A stretch of DNA of 64,000 bases from Nitrospiraceae bacterium (GTDB taxonomy: Bacteria > Nitrospirota > Nitrospiria > Nitrospirales > Nitrospiraceae): assembly GCA_019637075.1 (NCBI GenBank), contig JAHBWI010000002.1, positions 248,001-312,000 on the forward strand, read 5' to 3'. The notes below the pieces were generated by a model, which ran no database searches, was not told the DNA's origin, and saw only the letters and a list, made by a program, of their open reading frames with translations. Made by a program: the position numbers and the translations under genes. How positions within the stretch are numbered: the stretch's first letter is position 1; each line of letters begins with the position of its first letter. This document shows positions 34,305 to 42,535 of the stretch, piece by piece.

Positions 34305-35522
34305 ATGGCTCCAACAAAGACCTTCAGCGATTTTGCTCCGCCTCAACGTCTGCTCCTGGGCCCAGGGCCTAGCCAGGTGCATGATCGGGTTCTGAGGGCA
34401 TTGGCTCAGCCGCTCTTGGGACATTTGGATCCGGTCTTCCTCGAGTTGATGAACGAAATCCAGAGCTTGCTCCGCTTCGTCTTTCGAACGCAAAACCCCT
34501 TCACGATTGCAGTGTCGGGCACCGGTTCCGCAGGCATGGAAGCGGCGGTCGTCAATTTCATCGAGCCTGGAGACCGAACCGTCGTCGGGGTGAACGGCGT
34601 ATTCGGAATGAGGCTCGCCTCCACGATCGAACGCTGCGGCGGTCAAGCCATACGCGTTGAAGCCTCCTGGGGCGAACCCATCCCCATCGAGGCTATCGAA
34701 TCCGCCTTGGCTCAATCGGCACCTGTAAAGGCTGTTGCCTTGGTCCATGCCGAAACCTCCACCGGCGCATGGCAGCCGCTGGAGGAGATAGGCTCCCTCT
34801 GCCGACGATACGACGCACTCCTGATCGTCGATGCCGTGACCTCGCTCGGCGGCGTACCGGTCGAAGTCGACCAATGGGGGATCGACGCCTGTTACAGTGG
34901 CACGCAGAAATGTTTGAGCTGTCCGCCAGGACTAGCCCCCCTGACCATCAGCCCCCGAGGCATGGAGGCCATTGCTCGGCGACGAACCCCCTGCGTCAGC
35001 TGGTACTTCGATGCGACGTTGGTGGCCGACTATTGGGCGGAAGGGAAGCGCGCCTACCACCACACGGCGCCCATCTCGATGTTGTATGGCTTGCGGGAGG
35101 CGCTCCGCCTAGTGCAGGAAGAGGGCCTTGCAACGCGCCATGTTCGGCACCAACTGAACAGTCGCTCGCTGCTGGCCGGTTTGGAAGCCTTGGGTCTGAT
35201 GCCGTTGCCTCCGCCCGGTCTCCGCTTACCGATGCTCAATTGCGTAACCTTGCCGGCGGGGGTCGAGGACAAACTGGTTCGGGCACAACTCTTACACGAT
35301 CACGGCATTGAAATCGGAGGAGGACTAGGGCCTCTTCAAGGCAAAGTGTGGCGCATTGGGTTGATGGGGGAATCCTCCCAGCAAGCCCACGTCTTGACGT
35401 TGTTGAACGCGCTCGAAGAGATCTTCGCTCAACACAGCTGGCTGACGAACCCCGGAAGCGCCGTTCAGGCTGCGGTCGAGGCCTATGAGGCAGCCGAGTT
35501 GTCGACAAGGAGGTCCGGATGA
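34305..35522 (+). CDS. class V aminotransferase, alanine/serine-glyoxylate type
   Basis: 405 residues of PLP fold type I. Motifs are LLLGPGPSQVHDRVL at the start, SGTGSAGMEAAVVNF (phosphate-binding loop), LIVDAVTSLGGVP (Asp that pairs with the pyridine nitrogen), the Schiff-base lysine in SGTQKC (near 202) and PPGLAP. It moves an amino group between an amino acid such as Ala or Ser and glyoxylate or pyruvate. It overlaps the downstream haem protein gene by 4 bases, so it leads a three-gene operon. A TATACT -10-like element is at 34221-34226. Confidence 0.9.
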   Translation: MAPTKTFSDFAPPQRLLLGPGPSQVHDRVLRALAQPLLGHLDPVFLELMNEIQSLLRFVFRTQNPFTIAVSGTGSAGMEAAVVNFIEPGDRTVVGVNGVFGMRLASTIERCGGQAIRVEASWGEPIPIEAIESALAQSAPVKAVALVHAETSTGAWQPLEEIGSLCRRYDALLIVDAVTSLGGVPVEVDQWGIDACYSGTQKCLSCPPGLAPLTISPRGMEAIARRRTPCVSWYFDATLVADYWAEGKRAYHHTAPISMLYGLREALRLVQEEGLATRHVRHQLNSRSLLAGLEALGLMPLPPPGLRLPMLNCVTLPAGVEDKLVRAQLLHDHGIEIGGGLGPLQGKVWRIGLMGESSQQAHVLTLLNALEEIFAQHSWLTNPGSAVQAAVEAYEAAELSTRRSG

Positions 35523-36124
35523 ATCGAAGCGGGTTATGGATCATCAGCGCGGCGGTCGCCGGATTTATCGCCACAGTTACCTACTGGGTGATTGCCCTAG
35601 CGGTAGCGGAATCCCGCAAGGAGGATCGGGTTTCCCCTGAGCGCGTGACCGGGTTCATCCAGGCGCTCATCGACGCCAATCGAGCCAACTACACGCAGAA
35701 CGTGGTTGAAAAGCTTCACAACCAGGGGGTGGTTGAAGCCGTCGAGCATTGGAAGGAAGAAAAGGGCTTGCCGTTGCCGGCTCAATTCCTCTTGGAATCC
35801 GGCCGCCTCGTGGCGCAGAAGGACCTCAAATTCAGCTTCCGCCTGGCCAGCCTTACCCCGATCTATGTGTGGAACGGCCCCAACAGCGAGTTCGAACGTC
35901 GTGGGCTGGAAGCCGTTTCCAAGGCCCCCGAGAAACCTTTCACGGGATTTTTCCAGCAAGGCGGGGTCCGGTACTTCCAGGGAATCTATGCAGATCGAGC
36001 CGTTGCGGAGACTTGCGTCTCTTGCCACAACTCCCATGCCAACAGCCCACGCCGGGATTACAAACTCAACGACGTGATGGGCGGACTCATCATCACTATC
36101 CCCATTTCGGAGACCGGCACATGA
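35519..36124 (+). CDS. membrane-anchored haem protein with DUF3365 (Tll0287-like) domain
   Basis: 201 residues. An uncleaved N-terminal helix (GLWIISAAVAGFIATVTYWVIALAV) anchors a periplasmic alpha/beta domain of DUF3365 type. Near the C-terminus CVSCHNSHANSP carries one c-type haem motif, followed by the typical LNDVMGGLIITIPI end. Such domains are found in sensors and small haem proteins and are thought to be redox or ligand sensors. It overlaps the genes on both sides by 4 bases (ATGA each), so it is bound tightly to an aminotransferase and an amidohydrolase, an unusual setting. Confidence 0.85.
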   Translation: MNRSGLWIISAAVAGFIATVTYWVIALAVAESRKEDRVSPERVTGFIQALIDANRANYTQNVVEKLHNQGVVEAVEHWKEEKGLPLPAQFLLESGRLVAQKDLKFSFRLASLTPIYVWNGPNSEFERRGLEAVSKAPEKPFTGFFQQGGVRYFQGIYADRAVAETCVSCHNSHANSPRRDYKLNDVMGGLIITIPISETGT

Positions 36125-37329
36125 CGATTGCGATTCAACACCTGAGAATTTTGACCGGCCTCGGAAACACGGTGGAACGCGCAACACTCTTAGTCGACGG
36201 AGAACGGATCACCGGGATGGGATCTGACCGTACGGTTCGAATCCCCCGTGGCAGCACCAAGATCGATGGCCGCGGTCTGACCGTCCTTCCCGGCTACATT
36301 GACTGCCACGTACACCTCTGCCTCGGCGCAGAGGCCGACGTCGTGGCGGCGAGCGAGCAAGAATCATCCGCCCTAAGCCTGGTGAAAGCGACGGAACTGG
36401 CGCGCCGCACCCTGGAAGCCGGCTTCACGACCGTGCGGGACGTGGGGTTTCGAGATCACGGAATTTTTACGCTCAAACGGGCCATTGAGCAGGGCCTGGC
36501 GGCAGGGCCCCGCATCGTCGCAGCCGGGCTGGCGATCTGCATGCCGGGCGGCCATGCCCGATTCATCGGCCGCGAAGCGGACGGAGTGGAAGCGGTCCGG
36601 GCCGCCGTGCAAGCGCAACTCGATGCCGGCGCCGAAGTCATTAAGCTGATCGCTTCCGGCGGCGTCCTGACTCCCGGCACCTCTCCCGACCAAGCACAAA
36701 TGACGGTGGAGGAACTCACAGCCGCCGTACAAGTAGCCGACGCCCACGGGCGACATGTTGCCGCCCATGCCCACGGGTCGAGCGGGATGAAAAATGCCGT
36801 CCGTGCCGGGGTCCATTCCATCGAGCACGGTACGTTGCTGGATGAGGAAGCAGGGAGCTTGATGGCGGAACGCGGCGTGTACATGGTACCGACCTTGTCG
36901 GCCCTGGCGACCACCGCAGCCTGTCCGGCCGGATGCGGCATTCCCGATAGTGCGCGGGACAAGGCTCGGAGCATGGTGAAACAGCATCAAAAAAGCTTCC
37001 GGTCTGCACGGCGCCGAGGCGTGCCCATCGCATTCGGCACGGATGCGGGAACCCCGTTCAATCATCACGGAGAAAATGCTCAGGAGTTTGAGCGGATGGT
37101 GGCCTTCGGCATGTCGCCGATGGAGGCGATCATCGCCGGCACGTCGGCTGCCGCCCGCTTACTGCGGCTGGACCAGGAAATCGGATCGATCGCCGTGAGG
37201 AAACAAGCGGACTTGGTGTTTATCGAGGGAAACCCTTTGAAGAAAATCGAACTGCTCCGCCGGAAGGACAAACTGGTCGGCGTCATGCAGCGGGGACGGT
37301 TCGTGGCTGGTCCCCTGTCTAAGACGTGA
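36121..37329 (+). CDS. amidohydrolase-family protein
   Basis: 402 residues; ATG 36121 overlaps the preceding stop by 4 bases, although the frame is open to 35749. It has the metal-dependent hydrolase pattern: HVHLCLG (HxH), IKLIASGG (candidate carbamylated Lys), HVAAHAHG and HSIEHGTL (metal His), and FGTDAGTP (catalytic Asp). It resembles the imidazolonepropionase and Xaa-Pro-dipeptidase-like group. It hydrolyses an amide, lactam or related bond in a metabolite likely linked to the aminotransferase step. Cytoplasmic, no signal peptide. Confidence 0.85.
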   Translation: MTIAIQHLRILTGLGNTVERATLLVDGERITGMGSDRTVRIPRGSTKIDGRGLTVLPGYIDCHVHLCLGAEADVVAASEQESSALSLVKATELARRTLEAGFTTVRDVGFRDHGIFTLKRAIEQGLAAGPRIVAAGLAICMPGGHARFIGREADGVEAVRAAVQAQLDAGAEVIKLIASGGVLTPGTSPDQAQMTVEELTAAVQVADAHGRHVAAHAHGSSGMKNAVRAGVHSIEHGTLLDEEAGSLMAERGVYMVPTLSALATTAACPAGCGIPDSARDKARSMVKQHQKSFRSARRRGVPIAFGTDAGTPFNHHGENAQEFERMVAFGMSPMEAIIAGTSAAARLLRLDQEIGSIAVRKQADLVFIEGNPLKKIELLRRKDKLVGVMQRGRFVAGPLSKT

Positions 37330-37394
37330 GATGTAAGATGTGAGCTGCAAGGCAAGAGAAGGAATGTCTTCGTCTTCCGTGTGACGGTTGCCGA

Positions 37395-38033
37395 CTACCG
37401 TCTTTCATACAACAGCTCCAGCGCGGTCAGGAAACCGGTGATCCGCCCCTTCCGGAACGCGTCCTCCAGTCGTCCGCGAAGCGACCGGACACCGCCCTCG
37501 TCCCCCCGTTTGGCCACGCCCTGTGAGATCATCATCTGCAGGGCCACCTCCACCAGCCGTTGCTTGCGCGCATCCATCTCGGCCGTCAGAAACTCGTCCA
37601 TGACCTCTGCCGCGCGTTCTTCAATGACGGATTCCTTGAACGAATCGTAGCCCTGTTCCGCCACGGTCCGCTCCCGGACGATCTTGAGTTCCGCTTTGAC
37701 CCGAGATAGGTCCTTCATGAGGATCGCGAAGATCTCCTTGCGTCCTTCATCGGCCAACTTCTTCTCCATTTCATGGAGGATGAAGGATGGATCAGCCGAC
37801 TCGCCGCGCGGCTCGTCCCCCCAGTGGAGACGGTCGTACGTGCGCCGACGATCGGGATCGCCGATGACTTCATAGGCCGAGTTGATCTCCCGGATCTTCT
37901 CTTCCGCCTGCGTGTTGCCAGGATTGCGGTCCGGATGGTGCTGGAAAACGAGCTTGCGATAGGCCTTCTTGATGTCCTCGTCGGAGGCCTCGCGCGAGAC
38001 TCCCAGGACACGGTAATAGTCGAGACGCGGCAT
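37395..38033 (-). CDS. DnaJ-domain co-chaperone
   Basis: 212 residues starting with a full J domain, including the HPD loop (HHPDRNPGN), which stimulates DnaK ATPase. The rest (from residue 75) is a charged helical region without the Gly/Phe or zinc-finger parts of DnaJ, so it is a type III J protein with its own client region. It is convergent with the amidohydrolase gene and is followed by a small Cys-containing peptide gene on the same strand. No DnaK is in the window. Confidence 0.88.
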   Translation of the reverse strand: MPRLDYYRVLGVSREASDEDIKKAYRKLVFQHHPDRNPGNTQAEEKIREINSAYEVIGDPDRRRTYDRLHWGDEPRGESADPSFILHEMEKKLADEGRKEIFAILMKDLSRVKAELKIVRERTVAEQGYDSFKESVIEERAAEVMDEFLTAEMDARKQRLVEVALQMMISQGVAKRGDEGGVRSLRGRLEDAFRKGRITGFLTALELLYERR

Positions 38034-38078
38034 ATGGAGGCAGACTATAGCATGCAGGCTCTGCCTCGTTCATCAGCC

Positions 38079-38201
38079 CTAAGGCGTATCTCGTGAAGCG
38101 TCATTTGTCTCGCGTTTACGACTGGCGCGAAGGTCCGAGGCAGTTGGCACAGCACCGTATTGCTCGCAGTGCTTGCAGTGAGTCTTTTTCGGCTTTGCCA
38201 T
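38079..38201 (-). CDS. short CxxC peptide (40 residues)
   Basis: Minus-strand ATG 38201-38199 to TAG 38081-38079 gives a 40-residue basic peptide starting MAKPKKTHCKHCEQYG. It has one CxxC (HCKHC) and many Lys/Arg, as in small zinc or ribosome-associated peptides. No clear Shine-Dalgarno is seen. It is 45 bases upstream of dnaJ on the same strand, so the two may be co-transcribed. It is shorter than usual annotation limits and may be missed elsewhere. Confidence 0.4.
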   Translation of the reverse strand: MAKPKKTHCKHCEQYGAVPTASDLRASRKRETNDASRDTP

Positions 38202-38337
38202 TGGCCGTTCGCTATATGCTGTGTCCCCTCTAGTGAAATACGCTTCACCCTGTTCCGATCTGATCCCATCGGCTTGACAGTGCCGCGTCGCCCCCGTAGC
38301 CTTGCGCGGTCCGAATTCCAGCGTAAAGGAGGTTGCA

Positions 38338-39618
38338 GTGTCGTGGACGAAGGGAATTACTCGGTATCAATGGCTCGTCTTGTTCGTGGCCTGGCTCGGC
38401 TGGGTCTTCGACGCGATGGACGCCACCATCTACGCCATCGTCCTGCATCCGGCTCTGCATGATCTCCTCCATAACGGGTCCGGAGACGGCGCCGCGTCGG
38501 CCGAGCAGATCGGCTGGTATGGCGGCATTATCTTCTCGATCTTTCTCATCGGTTGGGCCATCGGCGGGATCTGCTTCGGGTTGATTGCAGATCGCTTCGG
38601 CCGAACGAAGACCCTGATTGCCACCATCCTCATCTATGCGCTGTTCACCGGCATGGCCGCTCTGTCCCAGGATTGGTGGCACCTGGCGATCTATCGATTC
38701 CTGACCGCGTTGGGGATCGGTGGTGAGTGGGCGGCCGGCGCGGCAATCGTCGCGGAAACCTGGCCCGAGGATCGTCGGGCCAAGGCGGCCGGGGTACTGC
38801 AGTCGGCTTGGGCGGCCGGCTTTTTCCTTGCCGCGTCGTTCAATCTGCTCTTGAAAGACTACGGATGGCGCACGCTGTTTCTCGTGGGCATCGTGCCGGC
38901 CTTCGTCGCCCTCCTGGTCCGTTGGTGGGTGAAGGAGCCGGAGCGGTGGGTTCAGGCGCACGACCGTGAATCAGGTTCGACCGCCGGCAGCCTCACACAT
39001 TTGCAGGAACTTTTCGGACCGACATTGAGCCGTAACACCTGGGTTGGCTCGATCCTGGCCTTCGTCGCGGTGTTCGGGCTCTGGGGCGCCACGAATTGGA
39101 CACCGACCCTCGTGCGGGCGATGCCGGAAATCAAAGGCCTGGACCCGGCCTCCGCCACCGTCTCGGTGAGCCATGCGATCATGATGCTGAACGTCGGGGC
39201 GCTGCTGGGCTATCTCAGCTTCGGTCCGCTGGCGGATCGAGTGGGGCGGCGAGTCATGTTCGGCATCATGTGTCTCGGAAGTCTCGTGATGCTCCCCGTC
39301 GTCTACCTGTTCTCGTCCAATTATCGCGATGTGCTTTGGTTGTTGCCGATGCTCGGCTTCTTCAACAACGGCATCTTCAGCGGCTTTCCCATTTACCTGC
39401 CCGAACTGTATCCGACACGTCTTCGAGCCACCGGTGCGGGCTTTTGCTTCAACGCCGGCCGTGTCCTGGCCTCCGCCGCCCCCTTCATCACCGGCTGGCT
39501 GGTGACCGCGCTCGGATCCTTCAACAAGGCGGCAAGCACGATCGCGCTGATCTATATCGTCGGTCTGGTGGCATTGCCGTTCGCTCAGGAAACCAAGGGG
39601 AAGCCGCTACCGGAGTAA
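38338..39618 (+). CDS. major facilitator superfamily transporter
   Basis: 426 residues with 12 predicted helices, GTG start at 38338 behind a perfect AAAGGAGG site. It has the MFS loop motif (GLIADRFGRTKTL, and SFGPLADRVGRRVMFG at the second repeat) and a FDAMDATIYAIVLHP first helix as in the aromatic-acid/sialate-type (AAHS) transporters. It lies 16 bases before pxpB and therefore probably brings in the substrate for the 5-oxoprolinase genes or a related organic acid. Confidence 0.88.
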   Translation: MSWTKGITRYQWLVLFVAWLGWVFDAMDATIYAIVLHPALHDLLHNGSGDGAASAEQIGWYGGIIFSIFLIGWAIGGICFGLIADRFGRTKTLIATILIYALFTGMAALSQDWWHLAIYRFLTALGIGGEWAAGAAIVAETWPEDRRAKAAGVLQSAWAAGFFLAASFNLLLKDYGWRTLFLVGIVPAFVALLVRWWVKEPERWVQAHDRESGSTAGSLTHLQELFGPTLSRNTWVGSILAFVAVFGLWGATNWTPTLVRAMPEIKGLDPASATVSVSHAIMMLNVGALLGYLSFGPLADRVGRRVMFGIMCLGSLVMLPVVYLFSSNYRDVLWLLPMLGFFNNGIFSGFPIYLPELYPTRLRATGAGFCFNAGRVLASAAPFITGWLVTALGSFNKAASTIALIYIVGLVALPFAQETKGKPLPE

Positions 39619-39634
39619 GGAGAGGCCTGCGACA

Positions 39635-40345
39635 ATGCTGGGACCACGCGGTTCATACCCTACCCCTCGCATTCTGTCCCTCGGGGACCAGGCCCTGACC
39701 GTCGAGTTCGGCGATCGTATCGACCTCGCGGTGAATGACCAGGTGCTCGCGTATGCGGCGGCACTTGAACGCTTGCGACTATCGGGCATCGAGGAGATCG
39801 TGCCCACCTACCGTTCCATCACGATCTATTTCGATCCATTGACCCTCAGCTCGAATGAATTGACAGCTCACCTCGCTGAACTATTTGCCCAGCCGTCGCA
39901 GCGGGCGAAGCGCAAAGGCGCAAGCCACACGATTCCCGTCCTCTACGGTGGTGCTGCAGGACCGGACCTTCAAGACGTCGCCACCCATGCCGACCTGACT
40001 CCCGAGCAAGTGGTGGATCTGCACACGTCCGTGCAATACCGCGTATACATGTTGGGCTTCAGTCCAGGATTTCCCTATCTTGGGACTGTGGCCGAGCCGT
40101 TGATCATGCCCCGGCTTTCGACACCGCGCAAGCACGTCCCGGCGGGATCGATCGGTCTAGCCGGCGCGCAAACCGGGATCTATCCCCAGGATAGCCCCGG
40201 TGGATGGCGGATCATCGGACGCACGCCGCTCGAGCTCTTCAGCGTCACAAGGAAGAAACCGTTCCTGTTGCAACCGGGCGACCGGGTGAAATTCGTCCCG
40301 ATCGATGTAGCTGAGTTTGACAACCTTACCAGGGACCTTCAGTGA
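39635..40345 (+). CDS. pxpB: 5-oxoprolinase subunit B (KipI-like)
   Basis: 236 residues with AAGGAGAGG before ATG 39635. It has the KipI/PxpB hallmarks: SLGDQALTVEFGDRIDL at the start, the central VYMLGFSPGFPYLGTV and LSTPRKHVPAGSIGLAG, and GGWRIIGRTP. PxpA, PxpB and PxpC together cleave 5-oxoproline (pyroglutamate) to glutamate with ATP. It overlaps pxpA by 4 bases, and follows the MFS gene closely. KipI in Bacillus also inhibits a histidine kinase, but the gene order here fits the enzyme. Confidence 0.93.
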   Translation: MLGPRGSYPTPRILSLGDQALTVEFGDRIDLAVNDQVLAYAAALERLRLSGIEEIVPTYRSITIYFDPLTLSSNELTAHLAELFAQPSQRAKRKGASHTIPVLYGGAAGPDLQDVATHADLTPEQVVDLHTSVQYRVYMLGFSPGFPYLGTVAEPLIMPRLSTPRKHVPAGSIGLAGAQTGIYPQDSPGGWRIIGRTPLELFSVTRKKPFLLQPGDRVKFVPIDVAEFDNLTRDLQ

Positions 40346-41118
40346 GCAGCTCCCCTCGCCTCGACGTGAATTGCGACCTCGGTGAAGCGGAGACACCGAG
40401 CGGGATTTCCCAGGACCTGCGACTGCTACCCTTCGTCACTTCAGTCAATATCGCCTGCGGCGGACATGCAGGTACCGCGGAGAGCATGCGGCGACTCGTT
40501 GCAGCAGCGATCGAGCGAGGCCTCGCCATCGGCGCCCATCCAGGGTTCCCCGATCGAGCGACAGGCGGAAGACAGGAGCAGCCGTGGACTGCCGAGTGGA
40601 TCAAGAATGAACTGGGGAGCCAGATCAACAGACTGCAGACAATCGCACGGGAACTCGGCGCTAGGCTGACTCATGTTAAACCGCACGGAGCGCTCTACAA
40701 TATGGCGGCTCGGGACCTCAGACTGGCCGACGCTATCGCTTCCACCGTCCAGGCGTTCGATCGGTCATTGATTCTCGTCGGGTTGGCCGGTTCCGAGCTC
40801 CTGGTCGCGGGGCAGAATGCCCTACTCAGGGTGGCGGCCGAAGGCTTCGCCGATCGCGCCTATTACTCCAATGGGCATCTCATCCCTCGCTCCCAGCCCG
40901 ATGCGCTTGTAACCGACGAGGCCCTCGTCGTCGCGAGGGCCCTGACGCTGGCCCTCGAACATTCGGTAATCGCCGGCGACGGCACGAGCCTGCGACTTCA
41001 TGTGGACACACTCTGTTTGCATGGCGATACAGCGGGAGCGCTACGCCTAGCCAAAGCCGTGTACGACGCCCTCCAGAACGCAGGCGTCATCGTGAGACGG
41101 ATCGATCGTGGCAACTGA
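40342..41118 (+). CDS. pxpA: 5-oxoprolinase subunit A (LamB/YcsF family)
   Basis: 258 residues, GTG start overlapping the pxpB stop by 4 bases. It begins with the LamB/YcsF signature LDVNCDLGEAE and SVNIACGGHAG, then IGAHPGFPDR and VKPHGALYN. This subunit acts with PxpB and PxpC in 5-oxoproline cleavage; the conserved His, Asp and Glu line the active site. It overlaps pxpC by 11 bases. The operon order B-A-C is the usual one. Confidence 0.94.
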   Translation: MSSSPRLDVNCDLGEAETPSGISQDLRLLPFVTSVNIACGGHAGTAESMRRLVAAAIERGLAIGAHPGFPDRATGGRQEQPWTAEWIKNELGSQINRLQTIARELGARLTHVKPHGALYNMAARDLRLADAIASTVQAFDRSLILVGLAGSELLVAGQNALLRVAAEGFADRAYYSNGHLIPRSQPDALVTDEALVVARALTLALEHSVIAGDGTSLRLHVDTLCLHGDTAGALRLAKAVYDALQNAGVIVRRIDRGN

Positions 41119-42076
41119 ATACGCAACGATCCATATACTCCGCCCCGGACTGTCCACGACAGTCCAGGATCTGGGGCGCCATGGGTTCCGCCGTTATGGT
41201 GTTTCTGTAAGCGGGGCGATGGATCGATGGGCGCTGACGGTGGGCAATCGCTTGCTCGGCAATCACGATGGCGCAGCCGGATTGGAAATAACGCTTCAGG
41301 GTCCAGAGTTACTGTTCGACAAGAGGAGCTGGATCGCGATTACCGGCGGCGACCTGAGCCCAAGTTGCCGAGGACAGGCACTGCCGATGTGGACGGTGGT
41401 CGAGTTGCCGGCCGGCGCTCGTGTGGAATTCGGGGCGCGGCGGAAGGGAGCCCGAGCCTATCTCACCGTGGCCGGAGGAATCGAAGGTCCGCGGATTCTT
41501 GGAAGCCACTCGACCCATACACGAAGCCGCCTCGGAGGGATGCAGGGGCGCTCGCTGAAGAAATGGGATCAACTGGCGATCGGCGCACCGCCAAACCGGA
41601 TACCTCCACCCGCCGGACGGGCACTTTCGCTTTCGCACAGACCGGACTATTCCTCCACCCCCACCCTCAGAGTTTTGTCCGGCCCACAGCTCGACTATTT
41701 CACGAAGGATTCGCTGGCCACCTTGGTCGAAAGCGGTTATCGCATCACATCGGAATCGGATCGAATGGGGTATCGGCTCGCCGGCCCAATACTCCAATTC
41801 AAAGGACAAGCGGACATCGTCTCTGACGCCGTGGTCTGCGGCGCAATTCAGGTCCCGCCGGACGGGCAACCCATTCTTCTGATGGCGGACTGTCAAACGA
41901 CGGGGGGATACGCGAAACCCGCGGTCGTCATCTCCGTCGATCTACCCAAGGCAGGCCAGTTACTACCGGGAGACTCCGTCGGCTTTCGATGGGTTTCCGC
42001 GGAGGAGGCATCCTCACTGCTTCGGACGACGCGGGCGGAACTTGATCGTCTGCTCCCACCTGCAAGCCCGGAGTAG
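41108..42076 (+). CDS. pxpC: 5-oxoprolinase subunit C (KipA-like, carboxyltransferase family)
   Basis: 322 residues, GTG start inside the end of pxpA. It shows the KipA/PxpC start (ILRPGLSTTVQDLGRHGFRRYGVSVSGAMD), the middle TVAGGIEGPRILGSHSTHTRSRLGG and the final IQVPPDGQPILLMADCQTTGGYAKPA. It completes the three-subunit enzyme. The last gene of the operon; the small gene at 42154 has its own promoter. Confidence 0.94.
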   Translation: MATEYATIHILRPGLSTTVQDLGRHGFRRYGVSVSGAMDRWALTVGNRLLGNHDGAAGLEITLQGPELLFDKRSWIAITGGDLSPSCRGQALPMWTVVELPAGARVEFGARRKGARAYLTVAGGIEGPRILGSHSTHTRSRLGGMQGRSLKKWDQLAIGAPPNRIPPPAGRALSLSHRPDYSSTPTLRVLSGPQLDYFTKDSLATLVESGYRITSESDRMGYRLAGPILQFKGQADIVSDAVVCGAIQVPPDGQPILLMADCQTTGGYAKPAVVISVDLPKAGQLLPGDSVGFRWVSAEEASSLLRTTRAELDRLLPPASPE

Positions 42077-42119
42077 GGGAACGCCCCTTAAGTGGGAGGC
42101 AGGGTTATCGCGTGAGTCC

Positions 42120-42147
42120 TTGACAAGCGCTGGAAGCGATCTATGCT
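42120..42147 (+). promoter_or_regulatory. sigma-70-type promoter giving a leaderless small mRNA
   Basis: TTGACA (42120-42125), 16 bases, TATGCT (42142-42147). The predicted start is at about 42154, exactly the A of the ATG. No Shine-Dalgarno is present, so translation is probably leaderless. Confidence 0.55.
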
Positions 42148-42153
42148 TAAACC

Positions 42154-42354
42154 ATGGATACACCACTGACTCCTCGAGAACTCACCTACGACGAGAAAAA
42201 GGCGGCAGAAGCCGCTTTTACCGGTCGCCCGTTCAATCCTAAATGGTCCGACGCGGCTCGCACGGTCTACGAGGGCATCCTCACTGCCATGGGCAAAGAT
42301 GCTCGCGACATCGTGATTTTGGAAGAACTCGAGCCGGCCAATCCGTTGGCGTAA
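42154..42354 (+). CDS. small conserved protein (LTYDEKKAAEAAF family), short form
   Basis: 66 residues. The core LTYDEKKAAEAAFTGRPFNPKWSDAARTVYEGI matches residues 28-60 of the protein at 14757, with near-identical spacing; only the N- and C-terminal tails differ. There is no signal peptide or membrane helix. It is read from a strong promoter that ends at its start codon. I cannot assign a function. The two paralogs under different promoters suggest condition-specific versions of the same small protein. Confidence 0.78.
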   Translation: MDTPLTPRELTYDEKKAAEAAFTGRPFNPKWSDAARTVYEGILTAMGKDARDIVILEELEPANPLA

Positions 42355-42374
42355 CAGTCGACGTCACGTTTCAG

Positions 42375-42447
42375 CCGGGAGGCGACTCCCGGAGGTCGGA
42401 ACGTCTGACCCGCTTGCCATGCTTTGCGGGGGCCTGCTCAAGCGGGA
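42375..42447. terminator. two hairpins between convergent genes
   Basis: CCGGGAG / CTCCCGG with a GCGA loop (42375-42392), then an 8-bp stem CCCGCTTG / CAAGCGGG (about 42409-42447). They lie between the small gene and the convergent nucleotidyltransferase gene and have no U-tract. The rest of the 180-base gap holds no gene. Confidence 0.4.
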
Positions 42448-42535
42448 CAGGCTCGGCCACATCCTTACCCCGAAAGCAGCATCGCTGTCGCTGCGCTCCC
42501 AACCCCACTCATCTTTGCCGGAACGAAACTATAGA

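Noticed and set aside
35749-36120. Longer N-terminus for the amidohydrolase
   Set aside because: It would overlap the whole haem-protein gene; the ATGA overlap at 36121 is the natural start and matches family length.
38133-38152. TGGCAC ... TTGCT near dnaJ as a sigma-54 promoter
   Set aside because: The two halves are too far apart for a -24/-12 element.
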